From Planctobacterium marinum (GTDB lineage Bacteria > Pseudomonadota > Gammaproteobacteria > Enterobacterales > Alteromonadaceae), in NCBI RefSeq assembly GCF_036322805.1, contig NZ_AP027272.1, positions 3,968,001 to 4,032,000 of the forward strand: 64,000 nucleotides of DNA. The letters run 5' to 3'. Both the position numbers and the translations under genes were made by a program. Shown piece after piece: positions 1-10,377 of this stretch. The notes under the pieces are model-generated. The model was not told the origin of the DNA. It did no database searches and worked only from the letters and a program-made list of their open reading frames with translations. Positions within the stretch are counted from its first letter, which is position 1. Each line of letters opens with the position of its first letter.

Positions 1-467
1 TAGGTTATCCAAGTCTTGCTTCTGCGGCATATAATCAAGGGCGTTTCGCTGGCGAGGCGATGCTTCAAGGTGAAAGTCACTCAACGCTGGTTGAAGATAT
101 CCCCACGGGTATTTACACCATTCCGGAAATTAGTTCTGTCGGCAAAACCGAGCAAGAGTTGACCGCACAAAAAGTTCCTTATGAAGTAGGCAGAGCACAG
201 TTTAAGCATCTGGCAAGAGCGCAAATCGCTCACAGTTTAGTTGGCGGATTAAAAATCATTTTTCACCGGGAAACTAAAGAAGTATTGGGAATACATTGTT
301 TTGGGGAACGTGCTTCCGAAATCGTGCATATAGGACAGGCAATTATGCAGCAAGGAGGCAGTGCTAACAGTATTGATTACTTTGTTAACACTACCTTTAA
401 TTACCCCACCATGGCTGAGGCCTACAGGGTAGCTGCCATCAACGGCTTAAACCGTTTATTTACTTAA
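1..467 (+). CDS. sthA: Soluble pyridine nucleotide transhydrogenase, C-terminal part (5' truncated by window edge)
   Basis: Cytosolic FAD flavoprotein of the class-I disulfide oxidoreductase family that transfers hydride between NADPH and NAD+. The reading frame is open from base 3 and continues beyond the left edge, so only about 154 C-terminal residues are seen. They begin with the conserved [10 protein letters not shown] stretch around the end of the FAD/NAD domains and continue through the dimerisation domain (TIPEISSVG, then [15 protein letters not shown], then [11 protein letters not shown]). The absence of the HxxxxE catalytic pair of lipoamide dehydrogenase at the C terminus supports SthA over Lpd. 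The stop codon overlaps by 4 bases the stop of the convergent gene on the minus strand. Confidence 0.93.
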   Translation, partial: GYPSLASAAYNQGRFAGEAMLQGESHSTLVEDIPTGIYTIPEISSVGKTEQELTAQKVPYEVGRAQFKHLARAQIAHSLVGGLKIIFHRETKEVLGIHCFGERASEIVHIGQAIMQQGGSANSIDYFVNTTFNYPTMAEAYRVAAINGLNRLFT

Positions 468-802
468 TAGTAAGCGTCTTTGCTTTGCTCTGTGTCAAGC
501 TTGGCCAGAGCACCGCTGCTTGCTTCGTCATCATGAGCGATGATATGAATTTCCATGAGTTCCGGGTAAAACTTCATAGTCGCCATTGCGTTACCGCCTA
601 GATCTCCAATTTGCATCTGGAAATCAGACTGAAATTCTTTAAATTTAACATTGCTTTCAATAGTTTGAGACAAGCACTCAGCATTTAAGCTTAGTTCTGT
701 CGAGTCAACGCACTTGAACAAGTTATTTTTATCCTGGACAGACTCGGCAAAAGACATTGTACTTACTAAGGTTGATACCAAAAACAAAACTGATTTACGC
801 AC
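464..802 (-). CDS. Small secreted protein of unknown function
   Basis: A 112-residue protein when started at the GTG at 802, which is preceded by a strong GGAGG ribosome binding site; an upstream ATG at 847 has no such site and would bury the signal peptide. Residues 1-19 form a typical signal peptide ([19 protein letters not shown]), so the product is probably periplasmic. The mature part holds two cysteines (CVDS and ECLS) that could form a disulfide. I do not recognise the family. It ends tail to tail with sthA with a 4-base overlap, so the two transcripts are antisense at their 3' ends. Confidence 0.7.
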   Translation of the reverse strand: MRKSVLFLVSTLVSTMSFAESVQDKNNLFKCVDSTELSLNAECLSQTIESNVKFKEFQSDFQMQIGDLGGNAMATMKFYPELMEIHIIAHDDEASSGALAKLDTEQSKDAYY

Positions 803-890
803 CTTTACCTCCAAATAAGAGCCAATCACATTATTAACATAGCACAATTAATTACCAATGTAACCATTTTCGATTATATTCTTTTTTTGT

Positions 891-1460
891 ATGAAAAATT
901 TAATTCAAATTATAAGCAAATGCGACCTGTGCAAAGCTTCATTGCCACAGTCTCCCAAGCCGATATTACAGCTAGGGAAAAGTGCAAAAATCATTGTTAT
1001 AGGTCAGGCTCCAGGAAGATTAGCTCATGAAACGGGTAAGCCCTGGAACGACAAATCAGGAGAGCGATTGAGAAGATGGCTAAATCTAACGAAAAATGTA
1101 TTTTACGACTCAGAGCAGGTTGCTTTAATACCTATGGGCTTTTGCTTTCCGGGCTCGGGGAAAAGTGGTGACTTGCCACCAAAAAAAGAATGCGCTCCTT
1201 TTTGGCACCCCAAAATCTTAACAACACTACCTGTTCACATTCCGAAGTTACTGGTAGGGAGTCACGCACAACAATACTACCTCAATGACAAGCTTTCGTT
1301 GACTGACCGCTGTCGCCAATGGCAACACTACACACCAGATTATCTGCCACTACCTCATCCATCGCCCAGAAATAATATCTGGATAAAGAAAAACCCCTGG
1401 TTTGAAGCAGAGGTTTTGCCTGAATATCAAAAGCTAGTGGGCAATGCTTTATCAGTCTGA
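891..1460 (+). CDS. Uracil-DNA glycosylase family protein
   Basis: A 189-residue protein of the uracil-DNA glycosylase superfamily (COG1573-like), which removes uracil or related bases from DNA. It shows the family motif GQAPG (residues 38-42) and a C-terminal HPSPRN motif, the counterpart of the HPSP uracil-recognition loop. Four cysteines (C11 and C14 in CDLC, then one in GFCFPG and one in KECAPFW) are arranged as in iron-sulfur-containing family 4 enzymes, so a 4Fe-4S cluster is likely but inferred. The last 9 bases overlap the 3' end of the convergent response-regulator gene. Exact substrate specificity cannot be read from the sequence. Confidence 0.82.
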   Translation: MKNLIQIISKCDLCKASLPQSPKPILQLGKSAKIIVIGQAPGRLAHETGKPWNDKSGERLRRWLNLTKNVFYDSEQVALIPMGFCFPGSGKSGDLPPKKECAPFWHPKILTTLPVHIPKLLVGSHAQQYYLNDKLSLTDRCRQWQHYTPDYLPLPHPSPRNNIWIKKNPWFEAEVLPEYQKLVGNALSV

Positions 1461-3704
1461 AGGCGACTCCGAGGAGTCATGTTTCGCCAGGAATTCGATA
1501 AGTTCGTCATAAGGCATAGGTTTAGCAAATAGATAGCCCTGAGCTTCATCACAGCCGAGATCCAACATGTACTTGGCTTGTTCGCGTTTTTCCACCCCTT
1601 CAGCAATCGTTTTTAAGCCCAGTTTCTGCCCCAGGGTAACGATAGTTTCAGCAATAAAGGCTTGTTTACCTGGTTCAACCTCTTTAACAAAGGCACGATC
1701 AACTTTAAGACGATCTAATGGTAATTGTTGCAGATAGCTCATAGATGAGAAGCCTGTTCCAAAATCATCAATGGCAATCTGCACACCACTACTTTTAAGA
1801 TCTTTTAATGACTCGACAACAATTTGCGGGTCGTCCATAACCAAGCTTTCTGTTATCTCCAACTCAAGATTTTTCGGCTTAATTTCCAGTTTATTTAAGG
1901 TGTCCTTGATAAGAGGCACAAAACGAGGATCTCTAAACTGCGGCATTGAGATATTCACCGCGACCCTTAAGTCCTTGTAACCTAAACCTTCGAGCGCTTT
2001 CAAGCGTTCACAGGATTCAAGTAACACCCATTCACCTATCTCAATAATCAAACCCGAGTATTCTGCTAGCGGCACAAATACCGCCGGCGAAACATATCCA
2101 CCTTCGCGAGAAGGCCAACGTAACAAGGCCTCCATTCCTATAACTTTCTCGGTAGCAAGGTCGATTTGTGGTTGGAACCATACCTGTAATTTTCGTTCGG
2201 CAAAGTCCGCTCGCAATTGACGAATCATTCCCAAACGCCAGGTGGTTTTTTCTTCCATCTCTGGGGCGTAAAACTCATAGTTTGTGGTGATGTTTTTCTT
2301 GGCGCGATTCAATGCAATATTAGTTTGCTTGAGTAGATTAATACCGCTGGCGGATTCCAATAGGCGTGTTAATCCGATGGTGATATTCACGGGTAAGGTG
2401 TGATCGCCGGCCTTAAAAGGTACAGAAAATACTGAATCGATTTGTTTAGGCGCGATTTTGTCACTCTTACCAATTAAGCCAAATACATCAGCACCAATTC
2501 TTGCCATCAGACAAGTGTCACCAAATTTTTCTGTCAGTCTCTCTGAAACCGCAATCAACAGCTTGTTGCCGACTTCTTGACCCAAGCCATCATTGATATC
2601 AGAGAAGTGATTAATGTCGATTAGCGCAATCATATCCGCATCAGAGTCGTTATCTGTGCGATTGAGCTCATCCAGCATATTGATGAACTCGTTGCGATTA
2701 GGTAGCTTGGTAAGATAATCCCTGAAAGCTGCATTGCGCAATTGATGGAAGAGGTTCACATTCTCATAACCTACAGAGACACTAGACAGAAACACTTCCA
2801 ACAATTGCTTGTTTACGTCGCTAATCTCATTACCGGCCTGGATGTACACTGCGGCTTCATAGCCCGAACTATCCATGTAGAGAACCGAATAATCTTCACC
2901 AAAGATATGATTTCTCATCTGAAGACATTGGGTGACGTGCATCACAATTTTATCATTGCGAATACTTTCCAGTCTTTCATTTATGAAGGTAGCAAAGTCT
3001 CCCGCAGCGCCAAGGACGTAAACGCCGTCTTCCTCTTTATCCAGCACAGAGCCAGCCCGCGCACATAGTACACCGCCCGCTTCGAGGCCAATTAAAGAGC
3101 TGATTTGCTCCACTACGCCTTCACAAAAGCCCTTTACGGAGTGTTCCTCCAACAGGTTTGCGGCTGAGCCAATGATTTTTTCAAGTCCTTTGCGGCTCTG
3201 ATTGATAGTTAAAATTTGTTGATAAGAACGCAAAGAAGCAATAATAGTCGTTACCAGCTTACTGCGAGTTAGCTCAGTCTTAGTTTTGTAGTCATTGATA
3301 TCGTATTCTTTAATGACACTTTCTTCAGGCGCGTAACCCGGCTGCCCGGTACGCAAGATGATTCGAGGTTCTTCAAGATTCATTTCCTCACGCATTTTGC
3401 GCGCAACCTGAAGCCCGGCATCATCAGCTTCCATCACAACATCAAGTAACAGTACTGCGATTTCATGTCCTCGCTCCCTAAGAAATGACAAGGCCTCTTC
3501 GCCTGAATAGGCATGATGAAAACACAAACTTTTGCCATTGAGGCTCAAATCTGAAAGGGCCAGGCGGGTAACGGAGTGAATTTCCTCGTCATCGTCCACA
3601 ACCAGCACATGCCAAACTCCTGCTGTTGACTCGGACGCTTCTACATCAACATCTTCTTCATCCAGGAAGATTAATTCATCATTCTCGTAATCAGTGGGAC
3701 ACAT
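1452..3704 (-). CDS. Response regulator with DUF3369, degenerate GGDEF and EAL domains
   Basis: A 750-residue cytoplasmic signalling protein predicted to hydrolyse cyclic di-GMP under control of an unknown histidine kinase. Domain order: an acidic N-terminal tail; a receiver domain at about 30-155 with VVDDDEEI and phospho-acceptor D88 (LLLDVV); a DUF3369 sensory domain at about 165-325; a GGDEF-like domain at about 335-490; and an EAL domain from about 500 to the end. The GGDEF motif is replaced by GADVF, so cyclase activity is probably lost. The EAL domain keeps EALLRW, EITES, DDFGTGFSS and KVDRAFV, so phosphodiesterase activity is likely. No partner kinase lies next to it. The start is an ATG with only a weak Shine-Dalgarno. 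Confidence 0.92.
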   Translation of the reverse strand: MCPTDYENDELIFLDEEDVDVEASESTAGVWHVLVVDDDEEIHSVTRLALSDLSLNGKSLCFHHAYSGEEALSFLRERGHEIAVLLLDVVMEADDAGLQVARKMREEMNLEEPRIILRTGQPGYAPEESVIKEYDINDYKTKTELTRSKLVTTIIASLRSYQQILTINQSRKGLEKIIGSAANLLEEHSVKGFCEGVVEQISSLIGLEAGGVLCARAGSVLDKEEDGVYVLGAAGDFATFINERLESIRNDKIVMHVTQCLQMRNHIFGEDYSVLYMDSSGYEAAVYIQAGNEISDVNKQLLEVFLSSVSVGYENVNLFHQLRNAAFRDYLTKLPNRNEFINMLDELNRTDNDSDADMIALIDINHFSDINDGLGQEVGNKLLIAVSERLTEKFGDTCLMARIGADVFGLIGKSDKIAPKQIDSVFSVPFKAGDHTLPVNITIGLTRLLESASGINLLKQTNIALNRAKKNITTNYEFYAPEMEEKTTWRLGMIRQLRADFAERKLQVWFQPQIDLATEKVIGMEALLRWPSREGGYVSPAVFVPLAEYSGLIIEIGEWVLLESCERLKALEGLGYKDLRVAVNISMPQFRDPRFVPLIKDTLNKLEIKPKNLELEITESLVMDDPQIVVESLKDLKSSGVQIAIDDFGTGFSSMSYLQQLPLDRLKVDRAFVKEVEPGKQAFIAETIVTLGQKLGLKTIAEGVEKREQAKYMLDLGCDEAQGYLFAKPMPYDELIEFLAKHDSSESPSD

Positions 3705-4006
3705 CTACTCTTCGCCAAATATTATTATAGTAAGTTGACTAAAACCTTGTACGCCATCACCTCTGTTTAAAGCACATCGGTTTGCAAGTGGCTCTGCTTT
3801 TTTCACTTATTGAACTTACCTTAGCCTAAAGTCAGCAAAAGCGAAACATCTATTAACATTGAATGAGGGGTTTTACTGTACAAAAAACCATCACAACTCA
3901 CGATTTTCCAGCCGACCGCCTAAAATTACCCAAAGTCAGGGACATTTTAATGAAAATAGTGGCATATTAATGATAAGTTCAAGCTCTGCAGTCTTTTGAA
4001 TATTTT
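3705..4006. other. Intergenic region between two divergent genes
   Basis: About 300 bases upstream of both the EAL response regulator (leftward) and the TIGR03899 gene (rightward). It must hold both promoters, but I could not pick a convincing -35/-10 pair. I see no open reading frame with a ribosome binding site, no clear terminator and no repeat. Confidence 0.5.
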
Positions 4007-4086
4007 ATGACAGATGTACGAAGCGTGTCAGGCGCAGCACCACAATCGATAACCAGTCAAAAAAAACAGATTCCGTTACGGAAGCC

Positions 4087-4911
4087 GTGCAACTCCCCGA
4101 ATCCGACAAAACTGCAGAGCGAAAATCATCACAAGCCATAACGAATCGCATTACCAGCTGGTTTGCTCAAGCCGGAGTTTCTAAAAAGAGTGATGGCTTC
4201 GAGCGAGATGCAAATAAAAAGACAGAACGTCGTCGCATCATTAGTGAACAACGCAAGCTACAAAATCTTGAAAATGTTATGGAGAAGGCGCTGGAGTTTT
4301 GCCCTGATTCAGACACCGCAGAGAATATTGATCCCGATTGGTTTTTTAGTTTCGTCACAATGGCAGAAGATATCTATTCACCCACTATGCAAGAAATCTG
4401 GGGAAAGATATTTGCAGTTGAAGTTACCACTCCCGGTACTTTCTCAACCAGAACGTTACGCACTTTAAAAGAATTAACTCAACGGGATGCCAAGATGTTT
4501 CAGGCGGCAGTAAGTCTGTCTTCAAGGAAGAAGGGAGAATACAGCCCCAAAATCATTTATGGCTATTATCAAAAGCCCTCATTCATCCGCTTTTTACACC
4601 TCAACAAGAATCGCCAGCTCAACCTTGCCGAGTTTGGTCTCCCTTATCCAGACATATTGTCTCTTATGGATGCGGGCCTTATTTACAACTCGGAAATTGA
4701 GTCTGGCGAGCTTTCCACGCGTTCTCGCACTGAATGGCGTTTGGGGAACCATACCATCCACTTATCCCCAAAACGCAGCAGTTTGTTTTTGAATTATTAT
4801 AAATTTACGCCCACCGGCGCAGAATTAAGTAAGTTGGTAGCCACGGAACCGGGCCATGCTTACCTGGAGAAGCTTAAGACCTTTTTATCAGTCGATTTCG
4901 ATGTAGTATAA
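4087..4911 (+). CDS. TIGR03899 family protein; 5' end possibly frameshifted
   Basis: A 274-residue protein from a GTG start at 4087, the only in-frame start before the next upstream stop near 3997. The body matches what I know of TIGR03899, a conserved gammaproteobacterial family without assigned function: a basic N-terminal region, then the NLENVMEKALEFCPDS and DPDWFFSF segments and MQEIWGKIFAVE. The reading frame stays open upstream of 4087 and reads DNQSKKTDSVTEAVQLPE. A second frame starting with ATG 4007 (MTDVRSVSGAAPQSITSQK) meets it at a run of eight A residues (4059-4066). A one-base slip in that run would join the two into one longer protein. Either the GTG start is real, or there is a frameshift, biological or technical. 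Confidence 0.8.
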   Translation: MQLPESDKTAERKSSQAITNRITSWFAQAGVSKKSDGFERDANKKTERRRIISEQRKLQNLENVMEKALEFCPDSDTAENIDPDWFFSFVTMAEDIYSPTMQEIWGKIFAVEVTTPGTFSTRTLRTLKELTQRDAKMFQAAVSLSSRKKGEYSPKIIYGYYQKPSFIRFLHLNKNRQLNLAEFGLPYPDILSLMDAGLIYNSEIESGELSTRSRTEWRLGNHTIHLSPKRSSLFLNYYKFTPTGAELSKLVATEPGHAYLEKLKTFLSVDFDVV

Positions 4912-4931
4912 AGTTACTCAAATTAAGGTAA

Positions 4932-5687
4932 TTAAATACCATCACCGAATTCGTGCAATCCACACTCTCTTTTCAACCCATTAAAGCGGGTGTCTTGTTC
5001 GCTCATACCTGCCTCTAACGGCCTTGTCGTATGCCAATCACCGACAGAAACATAGCCCTGTTCCCAAAGAGGATGATAAGGCAAATTATTTTCTTCCAGA
5101 AAATAATGAATGTCTTTATTGGTCCAGTCCAAAATTGGATACACTTTGAATTTATCGTCCACAATTTGCAGAACCGACAAAGTATTGCGCTGATCAGACT
5201 GGGTTCTGCGTAAACCAGCAAACCAACTTTTTATGTCCAGCTCCTCCTGCGCAATCCGCATAGGAGTAACTTTATTCATGTGGTTATATTTGGCCAGGCC
5301 TTCTTCGCCTTTTTCCCAAAGCTTTCCAAATCGGGCCTCCTGCCATGCAGGAGAAAGGCTGGCTCGGTAGGTTTTCAAATTCAGATTGAGTTTTTCCGTT
5401 AACTGGTCGGCAAACTGATAAGTTTCTGGAAAAAGGTATCCCGTATCAGTAAACACAACCGGGATGTCTGGCATTTGCTCGGTAATCAACTTCAGCATTA
5501 CAGCAGCTTGAATTCCAAAGCTGGAAGACACCATGAAGTTTTCAGGCAGGTGTTCCATTGCCCAGCTTATGCGCTCTTGAGCACTGGATTTCTCCAGTTG
5601 GTTATTGATTTCCAGCAACTGCTGTGACGACAGCGTTGCTGGATCCAATTTTACATTACTTAGCTGCTGTAGTGCTGCATTAGTCAT
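4932..5687 (-). CDS. cysH: Phosphoadenosine phosphosulfate (PAPS) reductase
   Basis: A 251-residue cytosolic enzyme that reduces PAPS to sulfite using thioredoxin, the step before sulfite reductase. The N-terminal adenine-nucleotide alpha-hydrolase fold carries [14 protein letters not shown] (a PP-loop). [13 protein letters not shown] and [10 protein letters not shown]-like elements (here [12 protein letters not shown]) follow. The C-terminal catalytic cysteine sits in ECGLHEFG. The paired CC motifs of iron-sulfur APS reductases are absent, so PAPS is the expected substrate. I chose the ATG at 5687, because it overlaps the cysI stop (TATGACTAA) and follows GAGAG; the longer form from 5708 would add seven residues read from inside cysI. 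Last gene of cysJIH. Confidence 0.95.
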   Translation of the reverse strand: MTNAALQQLSNVKLDPATLSSQQLLEINNQLEKSSAQERISWAMEHLPENFMVSSSFGIQAAVMLKLITEQMPDIPVVFTDTGYLFPETYQFADQLTEKLNLNLKTYRASLSPAWQEARFGKLWEKGEEGLAKYNHMNKVTPMRIAQEELDIKSWFAGLRRTQSDQRNTLSVLQIVDDKFKVYPILDWTNKDIHYFLEENNLPYHPLWEQGYVSVGDWHTTRPLEAGMSEQDTRFNGLKRECGLHEFGDGI

Positions 5688-7380
5688 AAAAATCTCTCGC
5701 AGGATCAATTACTGGCTTGATGACATCTGCTCGGATCAGAAAATCACCGAAGCGCTCGTCATCATTACGCTCTTTTGCCCATCGGCCCACTAACAAATCG
5801 ATATCTGCAAAGATTTCATCTTCGGAAATATTCTCTTTGTACATTCTCGGAATTCGGGTTCCGGTATAATCACCACCCAGATGCAAGTTGTACTTTCCGG
5901 GTCCCTTACCCACCAAGCCGATTTCCGCCAACATGGCTCGACCACATCCATTAGGGCAGCCCGTAATACGGAAAATAATTTCCTCTTCAGCAACACCGTG
6001 TTTTTTCAAGATTGTTTCTAATCTTTCAACTGCCTCGGGTAGATAGCGTTCAGCCTCTGCCATTGCGAGCGGGCAAGTAGGTAAAGACACACAGGCCATG
6101 GAGGCTTTTTTCTGTGGTGAAACACCGTCCTGCAACAATCCGTGCTGACGGGCCAATTGCTCTATTTGAGCTTTATCTTCTGTGGCAACACCCGCAATAA
6201 TTAAATTCTGATTTGCCGTGATTCTGAAATCACCTTTGTGGACTTTGGCAATCTCTGCGCAGCCCGTTTTTAAAGTCGCGCCCTCAAAGTCTAAGATACG
6301 TCCGTTTTCTATAAACACGGTGAGGTGATGTTTGCCATCAATACCTTCTACCCAGCCAATGCGATCGCCACGAGCAGTAAATTCAAATGGTTGCGGTTCT
6401 GCGAAGTTCACCCCTGCACGGCGTTCAACTTCGGCTTTAAATACTTCCACACCAACAGCTTCAAGGGTGTACTTAGTTTTGGCATTTTTACGATTACTGC
6501 GATTACCCCAATCTCGTTGAGTGGTCACTACCGCCTCAGCCACCTTTAACGTATCTTCTTTGGAGATATATCCAAAGTTATCAGCTTGTCTTGGATAAGT
6601 TTCAGAGTCGCCATGCGTCATGGCTAATCCACCACCTACCAATACATTAAAGCCCACCAGCTTTCCGTTTTCAGCAATAGCAATAAAACTCAAATCGTTG
6701 GCATGCACATCCACATCGTTTTGCGGAGGGATTGCTACGGTGGTTTTGAACTTCCGGGGCAGATATTTCTCACCCAAGATTGGTTCTTGATCTGTTGTTT
6801 CTAACTTTTCCCCATCCAACCAAATTTCAGCATAAGCACGTGTTTTAGGTAGCAAGTGCTCACTTATTTTTTTGGCCCAATCATAGGCTTCTTGGTGCAG
6901 CTCAGATTGATATGGGTTTGAGGTGCACAAAACGTTGCGATTAACATCGCCAGCGGTTGCAATAGAATCAATTCCCACTTTATTCAGCGTTTGATGCATC
7001 AATTTAATGTTTGGCTTCAGCACTCCGTGAAACTGAAAGGTTTGACGTGTCGTCAGTCGAATACTGCCATATAAGGAGTAATCATCAGCGAATTTATCAA
7101 TCGCTAACCACTGCTCAGGATTAATGATCCCTCCGGGTAATCTGGCGCGCAACATCACATTGTGCAAAGGCTCCAGCTTTTGTTTTGCACGCTCCGCTCG
7201 AATATCGCGATCGTCCTGTTGGTACATACCGTGAAATCGAATTAACTGGAAATTATCCGGACCAAATCCACCAGTTACATTATCTTTCAGATCTTCTGCG
7301 ATTGTTCCACGCAGAAAATTACTGTCACCCTTAATTCTTTCATTCGGTGAAGGTTTGCCGTGATTATTACCGGTACTCAT
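5680..7380 (-). CDS. cysI: Assimilatory sulfite reductase (NADPH) hemoprotein beta subunit
   Basis: A 566-residue cytosolic subunit carrying siroheme and a 4Fe-4S cluster, which performs the six-electron reduction of sulfite to sulfide with electrons from CysJ. The four cluster cysteines are visible in CVSLPTC and in TGCPNGCGR. The anion-binding arginine and lysine region [11 protein letters not shown] lies near residue 100. Length matches the E. coli protein. The ATG overlaps the cysJ stop by one base (TAATG), and the 3' end overlaps cysH, so the three genes are translationally coupled. Confidence 0.97.
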   Translation of the reverse strand: MSTGNNHGKPSPNERIKGDSNFLRGTIAEDLKDNVTGGFGPDNFQLIRFHGMYQQDDRDIRAERAKQKLEPLHNVMLRARLPGGIINPEQWLAIDKFADDYSLYGSIRLTTRQTFQFHGVLKPNIKLMHQTLNKVGIDSIATAGDVNRNVLCTSNPYQSELHQEAYDWAKKISEHLLPKTRAYAEIWLDGEKLETTDQEPILGEKYLPRKFKTTVAIPPQNDVDVHANDLSFIAIAENGKLVGFNVLVGGGLAMTHGDSETYPRQADNFGYISKEDTLKVAEAVVTTQRDWGNRSNRKNAKTKYTLEAVGVEVFKAEVERRAGVNFAEPQPFEFTARGDRIGWVEGIDGKHHLTVFIENGRILDFEGATLKTGCAEIAKVHKGDFRITANQNLIIAGVATEDKAQIEQLARQHGLLQDGVSPQKKASMACVSLPTCPLAMAEAERYLPEAVERLETILKKHGVAEEEIIFRITGCPNGCGRAMLAEIGLVGKGPGKYNLHLGGDYTGTRIPRMYKENISEDEIFADIDLLVGRWAKERNDDERFGDFLIRADVIKPVIDPARDFYD

Positions 7381-9194
7381 TAATAAACATCCTTCTGATA
7401 ACGCTTTGCTCTGCGCAAATCATTAATATACTGCTCCGCCTCTTCGGCTGACTTTTTGCCATACTGCTGGACGATGCTTAACAAGGCATCATTGACATCT
7501 TTGGCCATATGAGTGGCATCGCCACACACATAAAAGTGCGCGCCCTGCTCTAGCCATTGCCAAACTTCAGCACCGCTCTCTAACAGGCGATGCTGTACAT
7601 AAATTTTATCTTTCTGATCTCTGGAAAAAGCAAGAGAGATCTTATCCAGCACCCCCTCGCTTAAAAAGCGTTGCCACTCCACCTGGTAGAGGAAGTCTTG
7701 AGTGAAATTAGGATTACCAAAAAACAGCCAGTTTTTACCTTCGGCCTCTTGTGCTTCTCTCTCTTGCATAAAGGCTCTGAAAGGAGCGATACCGGTTCCG
7801 GGCCCTACCATAATGACCGGAGTATTGGGATCTTCTGGCAATCTGAAGTTAGCGTTTTTCTCAACATATACCTTTACTTTTTGGCCTTCTTCTAACCGCG
7901 TCCCTAAATAGCCGGAGGCGCCACCTTGATGCTGGAAACCAAACTTTTCATACTCCACCAAAGCAACCGTTAGATGCACTTCATCTTCCACTTCAGCCTG
8001 GCTGCTGGCTATGGAATAAAGCCTTGGCATCAGTGGGCGAAGTGAATCCACCAGTTGCTGGGCAGTGATTTGCGCTGGAAATTCTTTAATCACGTCGATG
8101 ATTTGCCTGTCTGCCAGGTACTCTCGCAATTGCGCCTTGTCATTTAGCAGAGCTGCGACTTCTTCAGCCCCAGTTGCATCAGCATATTTTTGTACAAAAC
8201 CGGGATAACTCTGGGTCAATTCCAACTTTTCAACTAAGGCAGCTTTCACGGTGAAGCTTTCGTCTTTCAGCTTAACTTCCGTGGTTTCATCAATACCCAA
8301 CAGGCTCAGAATATCAGCCACCAGGGCTTCGTCATTCAAAAACCAAACACCCAGAGCGTCACCGGGCTGATATTCTAAACCGGACTCTTCCAGTGAAATT
8401 TCGATATGACGAATATCTTTAACCGAATCACGTCCAGTAATTTTGATACTTTCAATAAGCTCGGCAGCAAAAGGATTCTTTTTGGAATACTGCGACTGAG
8501 ATTGCGGTTGAGCAGTGCTACGCTGAATTCCCGGAATAGAGACAACTTCGGCAGATTTGAATTCTTCCTGTAATCGCGAGGTTAACTGGTTGCTCCAGAC
8601 ATCAGCATCAGTTTCAAAGTCTACGTCACAATCAACGCGAGCAACAATTGGTGTGGCACCTAATTTATTGAGCCTTTCGTCAAAGTCTTTTGCGGTCTGG
8701 CAGAAAAACTCATAGCTGCTATCGCCCAAACCAAGAACGGAATACTTGAGACCATCGAGCTTAGGCGCCTTTTTGCTGCCTAAAAATTCATGTAGCTGCA
8801 CAGCATCATCAGGTGCATCACCCTCACCGTGGGTGCTAACAACAATTACAATATGGCTTTCGTTTTTAAGGTTTTTAGGTTTGTAATCTGCCATGTTAAA
8901 CAATTTGGCATTGATACCATCGGCTTTGGCTTTGTCCAGATATTGCTCTGCCAGGCTCTTGGCATTACCGGTCTGAGACCCATAAAGGATAGTAACACTT
9001 TTGCTTGCTACCGCTTCAGGATGTGCAACAGGTGCTGCGGGCAACTGCCCGGCTTGTGCCAAACCTGCAAGATAGCCACTTGCCCACAATAGTTGGGTAC
9101 TATCGAGTCCTGACACTGCAGCATTTAGTTGCTGCCATTGTTGTTCATTAAGAAGTGCAACTGGCGAGTACGCCGGATTTCCTGATGTAGCCAT
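7380..9194 (-). CDS. cysJ: Assimilatory sulfite reductase (NADPH) flavoprotein alpha subunit
   Basis: A 604-residue diflavin reductase that passes electrons from NADPH through FAD and FMN to CysI. The flavodoxin-like FMN domain at about 65-205 shows [16 protein letters not shown] and [12 protein letters not shown]. The FAD domain shows RLYSIASSQ and [11 protein letters not shown]. The NADPH domain shows [14 protein letters not shown], the FFGNPNF motif and the C-terminal DVY. First gene of cysJIH, reading leftward. The 155 bases upstream are AT-rich and should contain a CysB-type promoter, but no site could be identified with confidence. Confidence 0.97.
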   Translation of the reverse strand: MATSGNPAYSPVALLNEQQWQQLNAAVSGLDSTQLLWASGYLAGLAQAGQLPAAPVAHPEAVASKSVTILYGSQTGNAKSLAEQYLDKAKADGINAKLFNMADYKPKNLKNESHIVIVVSTHGEGDAPDDAVQLHEFLGSKKAPKLDGLKYSVLGLGDSSYEFFCQTAKDFDERLNKLGATPIVARVDCDVDFETDADVWSNQLTSRLQEEFKSAEVVSIPGIQRSTAQPQSQSQYSKKNPFAAELIESIKITGRDSVKDIRHIEISLEESGLEYQPGDALGVWFLNDEALVADILSLLGIDETTEVKLKDESFTVKAALVEKLELTQSYPGFVQKYADATGAEEVAALLNDKAQLREYLADRQIIDVIKEFPAQITAQQLVDSLRPLMPRLYSIASSQAEVEDEVHLTVALVEYEKFGFQHQGGASGYLGTRLEEGQKVKVYVEKNANFRLPEDPNTPVIMVGPGTGIAPFRAFMQEREAQEAEGKNWLFFGNPNFTQDFLYQVEWQRFLSEGVLDKISLAFSRDQKDKIYVQHRLLESGAEVWQWLEQGAHFYVCGDATHMAKDVNDALLSIVQQYGKKSAEEAEQYINDLRRAKRYQKDVY

Positions 9195-9349
9195 AATTTA
9201 ATTAACCTTTGAAAATACACTACAAGGTTAACGCTACTTATTCATAACTTGAAAGAATTAAAGATGATTTTTAATAACCAAAAAGATTAAAAACTAATGA
9301 AAGAAAAAAAACATATCATATGGGGACCTTCTCGCCCCCGAGCTCACCA

Positions 9350-10327
9350 TTAGCCCTGACTCAGTAACTCAGATAAATCAATAATTGCCGCATTGGCTCT
9401 GGAGATGTAGTTAGCCATCACGAGTGAATGATTTGCCAGCGCACCAAAGCCACTGCCGTTTAAAATCATGGGGCTCCACACGGTTTGTTGGGTTGCCTCT
9501 AGTTCCCGAATGATTTGCTGCAAACTAACGCGCGCATTTTTCTTTTCCAGTACGTCAGCAAAATCCACCTCAACCGCTTTTAAAAAGTGCAGCAAGGCCC
9601 AACTGGCGCCACGGGCTTCGTAAAAGTTATTGTCTAATTGCCACCAGCTGGTTTTAATCATTAAATTTTGCGCGGAAGGTGTAGACTGTCTGGCATTTGG
9701 ATCGCCCGCCAGGTCTGTGTTAATTCTTTCCTGCCCAACGCTGGCGCTTAATCGTTGAGACAGGCTGCCCAAGCGTTTTTCTACTTGTTTAAGCCATTCA
9801 CGCAAGTTGTCTGCACGGGCGTAAAACTGCGCCTCTCCCTGCCTTGGATCTTGCAAATCCAGCAGATAATCATCAATAGCATCCAACCCTTTTCGATATT
9901 GCGACTCGGCAGAAGGTAATATCCATCCTCTATGATTTACGTTTAAAGCGGGCTGTGCAATAACCAGAGCTGGATTCTCAATAGACTGAGATTGAGAGCG
10001 ACTAAAATCCTTGCGCATTGCTAATGCCAGGTCTCGCACCATCTCAAGTACACCGAATTCCCAAGCGGGCATGTCATCCATAAATACAGAAGGCGGTATG
10101 ACATCGTTAGACAGATAACCACCAGGTTTATCTAGCAGTGTGCTTCCCACGGTGTGTAAGGTCCGGGTGAGCGTAACACCGGTCACCGGAGGCTGATTAG
10201 TTTGCTCCCTGACATCAAAAGTATCAGGTTCAGCGCTCCAGTAAAAAACCAGAAAAAAAATGAGTACAAAAACAATACTGACTGATGCAATTATCCAACG
10301 TTTGTCTAATGCTTTTTCCATATCCAT
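9350..10327 (-). CDS. DUF2333 family protein
   Basis: A 325-residue protein with one N-terminal membrane helix (about residues 11-31) and a large domain predicted outside the cytoplasm. It fits DUF2333, a gammaproteobacterial family of unknown function: conserved DKPGGYLSND, DDMPAWEFGVLEM and, near the C terminus, NGSGFGALANHSLVMANYISRANAA. It starts about 50 bases after the last psp-operon gene on the same strand, so it may be co-transcribed with the envelope-stress genes; this is inferred from spacing only. Confidence 0.85.
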   Translation of the reverse strand: MDMEKALDKRWIIASVSIVFVLIFFLVFYWSAEPDTFDVREQTNQPPVTGVTLTRTLHTVGSTLLDKPGGYLSNDVIPPSVFMDDMPAWEFGVLEMVRDLALAMRKDFSRSQSQSIENPALVIAQPALNVNHRGWILPSAESQYRKGLDAIDDYLLDLQDPRQGEAQFYARADNLREWLKQVEKRLGSLSQRLSASVGQERINTDLAGDPNARQSTPSAQNLMIKTSWWQLDNNFYEARGASWALLHFLKAVEVDFADVLEKKNARVSLQQIIRELEATQQTVWSPMILNGSGFGALANHSLVMANYISRANAAIIDLSELLSQG

Positions 10328-10377
10328 TCACTCCTGGTTTTGTCATCCACTTTTAGGTTTATGGCAATGATACCAAA

